Source: Drechmeria coniospora
Taxonomy: Eukaryota > Ascomycota > Sordariomycetes > Hypocreales > Ophiocordycipitaceae
Assembly: GCF_001625195.1 (NCBI RefSeq)
Contig: NC_054391.1
Location: forward strand, 2,449,390 to 2,513,389
Direction of reading: 5' to 3'
Length of the DNA: 64,000 nucleotides
Shown: piece after piece, positions 34,697 through 44,484 of the stretch
Position numbering within the stretch: the stretch's first letter is position 1
Layout of the letters: each line of letters opens with the position of its first letter
Notes under the pieces: generated by a model
The model's input: only the letters and a program-made list of their open reading frames with translations
Database searches by the model: none
What the model was told of the DNA's origin: nothing
Translations under genes and position numbers: made by a program

Positions 34697-37600
34697 TCAT
34701 CTCCTGTTTTTCATGGAACCTGTGATTTGCGGGGTCCGGTACGAGCCTTTAAAAGCAGGCACATGCTGGATATGGCCGGGTTGTATCGACATGCGGTGGC
34801 TGAACTCCCCGATTTCGAGTTCCGAGTTCGAGGCTCGCTCGACCAGTTCCAGATGTGGCGGCACCGGTGCACGTGGTGTTGTCGATGGCAATGGGACAGT
34901 AGAAATAGAAATAGCGTTCGTGATTCCCTTTGAAGACCGTTCCCACAAGGGTGCATCCCCGGCGGTGCTCGATGTGGCGACCGAGTCATCGTCTGCTCCT
35001 TGCACAGTGATCATACGCCTTGATGGAACATCGATATTTGCCATAGACAAGGGCCGCCCTGTCCAACGCGTCGGCGTCTCCATCGCGCTGTTTGGATGGT
35101 CTTGTTGAATGTGGATGGAGGAGGAGAGCCGGACTGGAATTGACCTCCAACTCCTACGACTAAATGGACCAGAACGTGCTGCAAATGCCGGGCCATGTTC
35201 GGGTCTGGCTTTCGTAGACCTGCTCAACGTTTGCCTCCATCGCTGCAGTATGCGTGTTCGGCTCTCTCGACCATGCTTTTGATGAACCATCGTCGCCGTA
35301 TGTGCCTGCCCACTCCGTTGTAGTGTTGCTTTGGACCACAGCTTGAGGCAGTCATGCTGCTGTTCAGACACTCGTAACCTCCAAGCGTCGGCCTCGCGAA
35401 TTCTCTGCATCATGGAGCATTTCCTCCATACTTTTATCCATACTGCTTGGGTGTGTTCTTCGGCCCAGGTTTGAAGTTGTTGCCCACCGGCAGCCCTTTT
35501 TCTCCAGGCTCCAACAGCCTCGCTGCATTGAGCGATTCGTCTTCTTGCGATGCAGCTCGTCGCAGCGAACACCCCTTTCCTCGAGTTCGTCGTTGCTGTA
35601 CTCCAACGATCCAGCGCGCCATAGAAGTTCCTTTTTTTTCTTCTTGATGAGGCCTGAGTATATCTCATCATGAGATACCGCCGCACGATGCTCTTTACCC
35701 TTTCTTGCTGCCGCCTAATAGCTACTTCGAATACGTCCAGTAGGTGACTCGAACGGATATACAAGGAGGCACGACGCTGCAGACGTGCGAGGTGTGAGTG
35801 CACCGTGCCGATGTGTTTTACCTGGTCAAAAACCCCATTTATCTTCATCCATTGATAATAATTCCAAGCTGTGCTGAAGGCCACGCTATCTCTCCTAGCA
35901 TTCTCCGTCCACAGTTTGGATACCTTTATCGCGGATCGGTATTCACATCTGCGACGGAACGCTTGTACGCTTGCCTGTACGTTCCAGCGTTTTAGTATGA
36001 TTCCAGCCTGCTCGATGCCGAGAAACTGTCGGCAGACCTGGCTTCGCCGCTTGACCTCAATCTGACCCTGCCAATGATCAAGGTAACAAAGCGAAAGCTT
36101 GGTATTCCACAGATGCTGACCTGCCGCAAACAGGCGGTTTTCTTTTTGGGCTTGCCAGCTCCATATGTGTATGATTTTGAGCTGCCTGCAATGAACAGAA
36201 AGTGATGCAACCAGGCGTGATGGCTTGAGATCCCCATCTGCATGAGACGCCCAACGAGCGACAGCTTTTAGATTTGTCCGCTTTTTACTCTTCCGGCGAA
36301 AGATATCACGCACAACTTGGCAAGCCCAAAGTTCCAGAACCCGCGTGGCCAGGGTAGTCTTGTAGGACCAAGCGATGCTCGATGCAGCCACACCCAACTG
36401 CATATCTTGATAGGCGACAGCGCGCTGTAACTTCTGCACCGCAGTAGCGGCTCGCATATTATCGATGATGAGCATCCTGGAGCTTGGCGCTTGCCTCCAG
36501 CCTTGAAAGAGGCGAAATCGTATCATATGCCTCCTCGCGACAGCGTCCCGCTCAAGCCTACTGGCAGTCCGATCTGCCCACCTGTTAAATACTTTACTTG
36601 CAAGGAATATTTCGCGGGCTCTGGTCGCCCGATGCAGAAGAATGCCCTGCTCATCAACAGTTCTGACAGCCTCGACAGGGAAGAAGGGGAGCACGCCAGT
36701 CGTTCCACAGCTTGCTGCCCTTGCCCTAAATGGGTACGGGTTACCGTCGGACTGCGTATCAGAATTGGACCTAGGCAGTTGCGCCCGCTGGTTGTGTAGC
36801 CAAAAAGTCCGCATATCCGCCCGTTCAGGATGCGCTGGAGTATGAGAAATTGTCGGTACAAGTGGAACGTCCGCAGGAACCACTGCTGGCAATTCTCGAG
36901 TCTCGTGTCCATGTCTGTCATGACTGAAAAGGCTCCGGTCGTCTCTCAAACTCCTTACATCATGGCCTTGCTCTGAGCTGCTACCGCGGGCTTTTGACAG
37001 GAGCTTGGCGGCGTTCATACTAGGCCAACGGTCTAGATTGGACGGGGACAGGGGATTTTGCCCGCTATCAAGTATGATTTCGCCAGTGCTACCATTTCCA
37101 GTTGGCTGACTGGTGAGGAGAGAATGAACCCCCCCCTTAGCCTGTGCATTGTTGTCGTCATTTTGAAGTTTTGCATTCTCGTCGATCCTAATACCAAGGC
37201 CCGTAGGGCTCACTCGGTCTGTGGTTCGATCCGGGGAACCATTCCCATACCGGCGTGGCGACTTTGTATAATTGCTCCGCCGGGGCCTTGTGCGTCTTCC
37301 TGTCCTTTCCAATTCTGAGGCTTGCAAGATTCCAATGTGGTGAAGTTGAGTATTATTGGACCTCTCATGATCGCGCTCAAGGTTGCGATCGCTCGAATGA
37401 GAATGACTAGGCGATTGAGAAATCGATGGTGCCGTATGGCCTGAGCTTATAGTGTTGTCGCCGAACTCGAGGACAATTCCCATGCGACTGAGGATGGCTT
37501 GAAATTTTTCGAAGAGGGTGTCACTGCCTTGTTCCCCTCCTATTCGAAATATGAAGGCGGATAGATGGTGGTCTGAGTCCGGGTCAATTCCAAAGGTCGG

Positions 37601-37924
37601 TAGAATTATGTCATACGCCTTGAAAAGAACAGCAGCGGGGAGAGGTTTGGGATTTGTCGCATGGTCCAGCTGGTTCTGAGCAGCGGCAACTACAGCATGT
37701 AGGACGGTGATGTCTGGTTGCTTGTTAGAGTATCCCGCAAACAAAAGGGAAACGAACGCTGTCGACAAACCTTCATTAGAATAGTACTGGTCGACACCGG
37801 ATTTGGTGCAGGTGGCATTTTCAACGAGATCTCGGGGCAGCCCAGCTTGCTCCTGTAAGAGAGTCTGCATCTGATATTCGAGTATTCCCTCTATGGCAGA
37901 CGAGGGCCATACCCGGGTTACCAA
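34697..37924 (-). CDS. SFI1: Sfi1-like spindle pole body protein
   Basis: The first exon is 37924-37771 and the second 37713-34697, giving 1056 aa. The 57-nt intron between them is a multiple of three without a stop, so the frame also reads straight through as 1075 aa. The splice is supported by GTTTGT, a CTAAC branch and a restored YYSNED-ITVLHA junction resembling other fungal Sfi1 starts. Sfi1 is a long helical protein whose repeats bind centrin in the spindle pole body half-bridge. The N-terminal conserved block includes PAAVLFKAYDIILPTFGID and FQAILSRMGIVLEFGD. From roughly residue 420 on there are repeated helices with spaced aromatic/Trp residues (FNRWADR, FQGWRQ, LELWACQ, LDHWQGQ, LQRWRQ), the centrin-binding repeat pattern. 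The exact start codon is uncertain. Confidence 0.85.
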   Translation of the reverse strand: MVTRVWPSSAIEGILEYQMQTLLQEQAGLPRDLVENATCTKSGVDQYYSNEGLSTAFVSLLFAGYSNKQPDITVLHAVVAAAQNQLDHATNPKPLPAAVLFKAYDIILPTFGIDPDSDHHLSAFIFRIGGEQGSDTLFEKFQAILSRMGIVLEFGDNTISSGHTAPSISQSPSHSHSSDRNLERDHERSNNTQLHHIGILQASELERTGRRTRPRRSNYTKSPRRYGNGSPDRTTDRVSPTGLGIRIDENAKLQNDDNNAQAKGGVHSLLTSQPTGNGSTGEIILDSGQNPLSPSNLDRWPSMNAAKLLSKARGSSSEQGHDVRSLRDDRSLFSHDRHGHETRELPAVVPADVPLVPTISHTPAHPERADMRTFWLHNQRAQLPRSNSDTQSDGNPYPFRARAASCGTTGVLPFFPVEAVRTVDEQGILLHRATRAREIFLASKVFNRWADRTASRLERDAVARRHMIRFRLFQGWRQAPSSRMLIIDNMRAATAVQKLQRAVAYQDMQLGVAASSIAWSYKTTLATRVLELWACQVVRDIFRRKSKKRTNLKAVARWASHADGDLKPSRLVASLSVHCRQLKIIHIWSWQAQKENRLFAAGQHLWNTKLSLCYLDHWQGQIEVKRRSQVCRQFLGIEQAGIILKRWNVQASVQAFRRRCEYRSAIKVSKLWTENARRDSVAFSTAWNYYQWMKINGVFDQVKHIGTVHSHLARLQRRASLYIRSSHLLDVFEVAIRRQQERVKSIVRRYLMMRYTQASSRRKKRNFYGALDRWSTATTNSRKGVFAATSCIARRRIAQCSEAVGAWRKRAAGGQQLQTWAEEHTQAVWIKVWRKCSMMQRIREADAWRLRVSEQQHDCLKLWSKATLQRSGQAHTATMVHQKHGRESRTRILQRWRQTLSRSTKARPEHGPAFAARSGPFSRRSWRSIPVRLSSSIHIQQDHPNSAMETPTRWTGRPLSMANIDVPSRRMITVQGADDDSVATSSTAGDAPLWERSSKGITNAISISTVPLPSTTPRAPVPPHLELVERASNSELEIGEFSHRMSIQPGHIQHVPAFKGSYRTPQITGSMKNRR

Positions 37925-38789
37925 GACTCACTGGGAGGGAGTTGATGAACGCACGCGTCTTGGGTCAATATTAGTGGCGCAACTCCCATTTGGGGCAAGG
38001 TTTACTATCTGCACCAGTATTTGGCTCTATTTGCACCGAAACCAAGCCCCATCTCATTGTCCCTCCCCACGCTAGGGTGTATTACTTACTCCAGTCTGCT
38101 GTTCATGTGTAGTCTGTTAACTCCTAGCAAACTAATTTTAGTGTGCCTACAGTACAAAGCACCTTGCATTGCAATTACTAGTAATTTATTCTTAAAAAGG
38201 CAATCTTTTTCTATATAATTATGTTATTCAATTCAAAATTCATTAATATTATGCACAAGAATAATGTAATAATATGTTTATATTATAAGCACATTCAGTA
38301 TCATATTATATTGTTCATGTACTATTTAATTATGATTGTTATGGAGTCACTAGTACTACCAGTATCTAGTGGTCGGAAATAGTTGTTAAGAAATCTACAG
38401 AACTCTTAAGCATAGGCTAAGACTATAATATAAATTATTATGATTCTGTGATAATTTTCTTTTAGTTTAATAAATGTTTTACATTATATTTTTTTTTATT
38501 TGTAGTATTGTGATTTTGTATTTTGTGAGTGTTTCTTGTTATGGAAGAAAGGGTCCAATGATTGTGCAGGTACAGTATGATTGACCTGTACGGAGTAACG
38601 TGGCTACAGGAGGAATGAAAGTACCAATACGAAGTAGGTAGGGGTTATGGGCCATGTCATTTATAGATCCTGCTCTTTCCATGGCATGACCTCGCGAATT
38701 TCAGGTTGACTACGAAATTGGTTCCGACTGGACTGAGCGGCGCCTGCCAGGGAACGTCTTTATGAGCACACCACCCCCATCTCTGCACC
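37925..38789. other. Divergent promoter region between SFI1 and the SUN gene
   Basis: Very AT-rich between 38160 and 38530. Contains a short dispersed repeat at 38337-38430. A TACGGAGTA lies near 38589. No gene was recognised. Confidence 0.5.
38337..38430 (+). repeat. Short dispersed repeat related to the 201-bp element at 62203
   Basis: The first 70 bases (TGTTATGGAGTCACTAGTAC...) match the start of the element at 62203-62403 with only a few transitions. The remainder differs and is shorter, ending CTATAATA. No target duplication was found, so the right edge is approximate. Confidence 0.6.
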
Positions 38790-41447
38790 ATGATCTGGGG
38801 CCGGGCAACGTTTCTTGTTGTTTTAGGCCCTCTGGCTTTCGTAAATGCCAATGAGTCGAGGACTCGAGCACAGCAGACGACCATCCCCATCAGCGACGGC
38901 ATCGCTGCTGATCCCCACGGTCCCAACATTTGCGAAGCCCGCACCATCAATTATATCACGCACACATTGCCGCAGTCATGTCTCACAACCTCCTGGGCAA
39001 GCCCACACCCTCTCTCATCGACATATGCTGGGCCTGTAGGAAGCGATGGTGTACGAGAATCCATTACGACCTTCACATCCGATCCAACCGTCTCCGAAGC
39101 TCATACGGCTGAAGCCACTGCCACTACCTTTATGTCTTTCGAGGACTGGAAGGAAATGATGCTACGCCGAGCTGGTCAAGATCCCCAAGAATGGCGGTCT
39201 CGCAAGCCGAGCGATCATACTCCCGACGACAGATACCTGCCCGATATGGGAGACGCCGGCTTAGGGGAGGAGGACGAAATATCCCTCGACTTTGATAGCT
39301 ACCGCTATCAAAGCGGTGATGACAAGAAAGGAGACATGACAGGTAGCGCAGAGGCGAATGATGACAGAAACTCCCATGACGCCCAGGCCTATGGCGATGG
39401 CAAGGCTGCCACCATTCACCGCAGCAAAGATGCCGGCAAGACTTGCAAGGAGCGATTTTCGTACTCGTCTTTTGACGCCGGCGCCACCATTCTGAAAACG
39501 GCTGCTGGGGCCAAGAACGCCAGGGCAATTCTGGTCGAGAACAAGGATTCCTACATGCTTCTTGAGTGTGCGGCACCGACCAAGTACGTCATTTTCGAGC
39601 TCAGCGACGATATTCTGGTAGATACCATTGTTATTGCAAACTTTGAGTTCTTTTCCAGCATGATCCGCCTCTTCCGAGTCAGTGTCAGCGACCGGTATCC
39701 CGTCAAGACAGAGAGGTGGCGCGAGCTGGGCACCTTTGAGGCCCGCAACTCGCGTGACATTCAGCCTTTTCTCGTCGACAACCCCCAGATATGGGCTAAG
39801 TATGTGAGAATTGAGTTTCTGACTCATTATGGCAATGAATACTACTGCCCCGTCTCGCTAGTACGCGTACATGGCTCTCGCATGCTTGACTCCTGGAAGG
39901 ATAGCGAAACTGGCCGTGATGAGGATTCACAGATAGAGGGGGAAAGGTCCGCTGCGCAACCACTCATACAAGGCGATGCTGTGCCGGGAGCACCGGCGAT
40001 ATCCGCATCGGAATTGCCTCAAAAGAAGGCCCTCCACCCAGAGCCAGTAGCCGGGTCGTCTTGGCTAACTCCAGCCGACGTGAACCCCTTTGAATCACTG
40101 GTCGGCACTTGTTCACTGCCCCGTAGCCATTTTTCGCACACACCGACCACGGAACAGCACGGAGACTTGCATACCAACCGTGACAATCGGCGCCAGCATG
40201 GCTTGGGCTTGGCCGAGAAGTCGGGTGCAACAGCCAATTCTACACATGCTTCGACGGGACTATCTTCTCCAGACACCGTTGGTATGGCTTCATCTGTCGC
40301 GCCTTTGACGATACCGCCATCATCATCTACCCCCAAACTATCAGATCACTCTCCAGTCGCGGGGACGGGTAGCAACGTAGCCAGTGGTTCCGGCACGGGC
40401 ACTGACACAGGCGCTGGTACTGGTCCTACCCCACTCAGTAATGATGCTGTTAAAGATAGTAACCATGGCGCTCCTACATCGTCAACAACTAAGGCGCCAA
40501 TCTCAAGCTCCTCCCCAAGTACCACCAGTAGCAGGTCGAGAACCAGCGGCACCTCCTCTGCCACGGCTGCTTCTCCAACAGTTCAAGAAGGCTTCTTCAA
40601 CGCTATTACAAAGCGACTGCAGCAGGTCGAGTCCAACCTTACGCTGTCACTGAAATATGTCGAAGATCAATCGCGGCACATGCAAGAGGCTTTGCAAAGG
40701 GGTGAGCAGAAACTGCATTCGAGGGTATCCGACTTCCTCAACAACTTGAATCAGACTGTTCTCGCCGACCTGCGCAACATCCGCGACCAGTATGATCAGA
40801 TCTGGCAATCAACCGTCCTCGCCCTGGAGAGTCAGTCAGAACGGTCAGAGCGAGACATGATGGCTCTGAGCACGCGTCTGAATCTCTTGGCAGACGAGGT
40901 TGTTTTCCAGAAAAGAATGGCCATTGTACAAGCTGTCATTCTCCTCTCATGCTTATTCCTGGTCATTTTTTCGCGTGGAGTCCCTATTCCCTACACTACC
41001 GCCGTATCAGATCAATCCTCACCTGTCTCATATTTGTCGTCTGCCTCGCTGGTCCATCCGTATCGAGATGGTTACAGGACAAGCCAGCACCATCATAACC
41101 CACGGGAGGGTGTTGGCAAGTCGCACAACGACGACCTCCGATTCTCTTCAATTGATTTATCCAGTCAGGCGCAACTCCAGGATCCCACTTCGACAACGAC
41201 CACACGTCGTAATTCTGTCCCCGATATCCGCCATTCGCCCTCCGAGTACGCGCACTTCTCCCCGCCATTAACTCCAGGGCTAGTTTCTGACGATTTGCGG
41301 AGTCTACACAACCCTGACGCAGGATATGATCCTATTGGCGAGCCCTGTAGAAACTCTATACGCCGCGCCTCCTCCGGCATGCTGCAAAATTCCCGCAAGC
41401 CTTTGCCATCACTACCCGAGCACCCTTCCTCACTGCACAAGTCATGA
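38790..41447 (+). CDS. SLP1: SUN-like domain ER/nuclear-envelope membrane protein (Slp1 type)
   Basis: Single-exon gene of 885 aa. Residues 1-20 form a signal peptide. Residues of about 220-365 form the SUN-like domain of the Slp1/OPT family (FSYSSFDAGATILK, SSMIRLFRVSVSDRYP, VRIEFLTHYGNEYYCPVSLVRVHG). A long Ser/Thr/Pro-rich linker (about 420-600) and a predicted coiled coil (about 610-705) follow. One membrane helix lies at about 711-731 (VQAVILLSCLFLVIFS), with a Ser-rich cytoplasmic tail. In yeast, Slp1 with Emp65 protects soluble ER proteins from degradation; mammalian SUCO is related. Topology would put the SUN-like domain in the ER lumen. It is transcribed away from SFI1. Confidence 0.9.
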   Translation: MIWGRATFLVVLGPLAFVNANESRTRAQQTTIPISDGIAADPHGPNICEARTINYITHTLPQSCLTTSWASPHPLSSTYAGPVGSDGVRESITTFTSDPTVSEAHTAEATATTFMSFEDWKEMMLRRAGQDPQEWRSRKPSDHTPDDRYLPDMGDAGLGEEDEISLDFDSYRYQSGDDKKGDMTGSAEANDDRNSHDAQAYGDGKAATIHRSKDAGKTCKERFSYSSFDAGATILKTAAGAKNARAILVENKDSYMLLECAAPTKYVIFELSDDILVDTIVIANFEFFSSMIRLFRVSVSDRYPVKTERWRELGTFEARNSRDIQPFLVDNPQIWAKYVRIEFLTHYGNEYYCPVSLVRVHGSRMLDSWKDSETGRDEDSQIEGERSAAQPLIQGDAVPGAPAISASELPQKKALHPEPVAGSSWLTPADVNPFESLVGTCSLPRSHFSHTPTTEQHGDLHTNRDNRRQHGLGLAEKSGATANSTHASTGLSSPDTVGMASSVAPLTIPPSSSTPKLSDHSPVAGTGSNVASGSGTGTDTGAGTGPTPLSNDAVKDSNHGAPTSSTTKAPISSSSPSTTSSRSRTSGTSSATAASPTVQEGFFNAITKRLQQVESNLTLSLKYVEDQSRHMQEALQRGEQKLHSRVSDFLNNLNQTVLADLRNIRDQYDQIWQSTVLALESQSERSERDMMALSTRLNLLADEVVFQKRMAIVQAVILLSCLFLVIFSRGVPIPYTTAVSDQSSPVSYLSSASLVHPYRDGYRTSQHHHNPREGVGKSHNDDLRFSSIDLSSQAQLQDPTSTTTTRRNSVPDIRHSPSEYAHFSPPLTPGLVSDDLRSLHNPDAGYDPIGEPCRNSIRRASSGMLQNSRKPLPSLPEHPSSLHKS

Positions 41448-41803
41448 GATACACTCACCCCCCACGAAGTGTTTACGCTCATGACCAGCAGTGCTCCTAA
41501 CATGTCCGTCTCATGGGCGCACCCACCAACGGTTCCATCATTCTTGTCCCGTTGGCTACCACAGATGGGAAAAGAGCAGTTATTGAAAGAATGAAGTCGC
41601 ATCTCTGTCCTGGGCCAAATAGCCCTTCATATTTAGAGCTAGGCATGACCATCTTTCACACATTGACTATTCTGCGCACCAGAGCCATAAATAGCAAAAC
41701 ACCTCTGGAGCATCATGAGAACAAAAATGACATATCGACACAAGATTCAGGATTGGCCCTAGCGAGGCACAAGTTTGGGCTGTGACTCTGTCTAGGACAC
41801 TCC
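41448..41803. other. Short convergent spacer between SUN and mei2-like genes
   Basis: Only 356 bp separate the two convergent stop codons, so the 3' untranslated regions may overlap. No other feature was seen. Confidence 0.5.
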
Positions 41804-44484
41804 TCATTGCTGCGCCGCCGGCCCATAGAGGTGTTGTTGAATCGCCGTCTCATAGTCGTACTCCTCCAACGCGGCAAGGCGAGTACCTCGGTCATACTGC
41901 GAACGTCTACGCCGTTGCTCGTCGCGGAAGTGCTGCCCTGCATTTGGTGTGAATAGCCCTGCGAAGTATAAGCTTGTGTACTATTAAATTTTGCGTGGAC
42001 GATGCCTACCGACGTGCTCTGCATTCTCGCAGCTTCTTTTCATCTTTGACTGGTTGTCTGGTTCGGGAAACGGTTCTTCTTGCCCTGCGAGTTGAGGCAT
42101 GGGGCCATTGGAGGTGAAGTACAGCTGTGCCAACGCTCTCTTAGCTCCTCTTCCCTGCCAAGACTGCAAGACGGGGACGGGGACGGGCACACGCACCTTA
42201 GGTCGGTAGTGCGGTGCTTCCAGCATGACAGAGCTATTTCGAAACTTCTGTACTAGGCAGTCTTTGCCTTGTATGGCTGTGTCAGCCTTGTCAGCCATAT
42301 TTTTTTTCATAGTAGAATGGGAGCGCCACTAACTGGCGTATGAAATCTCAGCCACCTTGTCGCTTTTGAAGCAATTCCTATCTCGGGTTAGAATGGTACT
42401 AGGCCCAAGAAGCTCAAACCTACCAGCGCTGATTTCCGCGCGCTTCAACAAACTGCACTCTCGACTGTTAGCACAAGTGCAAAGCGAATGCCGGTGGCTC
42501 GAAGAGGGATATGGGGGCGCGCGGGGGGGGGGGGCGGGTGGTGGCTGACGTCGATGATATCCAGTGGCTAATGTCGCCGTCAGCAAGGATCATGAAGTTG
42601 TTACCAGTCACGCTCAGACGACTTACGTCGACAAAGTTGATAAAAGCATAGCCGACACTATTTTCGCCCTTAGCACATGGCTCAACGTCCATCGACACGG
42701 TTTGTCAACCGTGATCGGACGTACTTGCAGTCGTTGGCGAAATCAATGCGCAGATACATGAAATCGTACTTTCCCCAACTTGACTCGTCAATTATTCGCT
42801 TGAGCATCGCTTGATCGACTTTGTTGGGAATGTTTCGAAGCATTATCTTCCTGATTAGATGATACACATTACCAGGGATGCATGTACATACTGTTGTGCG
42901 AACGTCAATGCCATCCCGGATCCGATTTATATCGACGTGGTTGTGATGACTGGCCACATTGTGGTAGGAGGACCTGCTGATTCGCATCGCATTCTGTCTT
43001 CGAGTATCGGGCTTGCCAAAGCCAGCCAACTGCCTCGAAGGACTATAGCCATGATGTGCGGTAAGTGCCGGTGAAGGCGGGGAGTGAAACAATGGCCCGA
43101 TGACCGGGTACGATGGGGAAATTTGTGGTACGGGTGTGATTTGGCCATGGGTGTGCGTGTTTGCGGAAAGAAAAGAGTCCAGTGTGTATGGCATCCCAGT
43201 GGCAAAAGGTGATTGAAAGACCAAGGGGTACATGGCGAACTGGGAATGGGCACGAATATCAGGCGCTGCGAGTGGTCGGATAGTGGCCGGCGCACTGACC
43301 GAAGCAAGGTGTTGATCGTTGCCGTCGCCAGCTTTACCAAGAGAGAGTGTCTGAACCGCATCGGCCAGAGTGGACATGGCCGCGATATCGGGACCGTGCG
43401 TTGAGACAATGATATGGATGCCCTTGAGGACATGGCGATTAGGCCCTCGGTTCAATCCAAGTTATGGGAGAGACAAACCTCTGGGGTGAAGAGATTATTG
43501 CAGTTCGATACTGCCAGAATGATGCACGATACATCGCAAAACTCGACTATGGCTCTGAACGATCCGTTGGGGAAAGTTGAGCGCTTGATGAACGCAAACA
43601 GACGACCATACGATGCCAAGAGCCGCTGCACAGTCTGCATGGCTTGAAGGGCATCCATAGAAACACCTTGGGGTACAGCGGCGAGAAGGATAATTTGGCC
43701 TGCTTGTGTGATGACGGTTTCGGTGCCCGCCACGACGTCCTGTGAGCAAATCAGATCAGCACACATGAGGGGTAGCTCAACTCCGAGCCAAACGACTCAC
43801 TGGTTCCGACACTCGAGAGGAATCTGCATATTCAACCTTCCAGCCCTTCTCGGCTAGGCGGATTTTGGAATAGGTTGCACAAGCATCTCGTATGTCAGTG
43901 AAGTAGATGTGCACGTGTCCATGGAGTGCGTCGAAGATCCGAGTTCCGTAGGGAGGTTCTCCGGGTCCTTCCACCTCCTGAAGGGGCACAAATATCAAGT
44001 TAGCCGCTGTCCGTGGCACCCCATGATCGATCCGGGTGGAGAGACTTGCACTTAGCCAGTTATTCACTTCGGATACAGAAAGGGAGGCAGGAGACGAGAC
44101 GTCGAGATGACGTGAGAGGCCCAAATCATTGCTCAAAGCGGCGGCGACTGGCTCACTGTCGTTTGACGAGGGTACTTTGCCTGTGCTTGGAAAAGGACTG
44201 AAGGTCGATGCCGTTGGCGAGAGTCTGGTTCCAGGTTGGTGCGAGGGGGTGATGAAGGGGTCCAGATGGGCAGCTCCACTGCGGAAGTTGCTGACGGAGA
44301 AGCCAGCAGGTGGCGTAGCAGAAGGCGAATGGGCAAGTCCCTGGAGGATTTTGGATGTTTTGGCGGAACCGCCGTCGGGAGAGAATGCCGTTAGCCTTGT
44401 ATCTGGGGTTCCTTTAAACGATTCTGCACCGCCGGTTGAAGATCTCGGTGACGAGGGGTTTTCATGGTCACGGGACTGTGCCAT
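41804..44484 (-). CDS. mei2: Mei2-like RNA-binding protein
   Basis: Eleven exons on the minus strand: 44484-43801, 43739-43479, 43422-42892, 42846-42725, 42657-42627, 42567-42550, 42452-42424, 42377-42334, 42276-42197, 42124-42010, 41958-41804, giving 689 aa with all phases consistent. In fission yeast Mei2 binds meiRNA and drives meiosis. The C-terminal RRM (from residue 493) has IMLRNIPNKVDQAMLK, YDFMYLRIDF, GYAFINFVDPLDIIDFVEARG and NCFKSDKVAEISYATIQGKD, the hallmark Mei2 RRM. Two degenerate RRM-like regions lie at about 165-220 and 240-315. The C-terminal tail is Arg/Gln-rich. The last RRM is split over six exons, two of them only 18 and 29 nt long. Introns are 45-97 nt. Confidence 0.9.
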
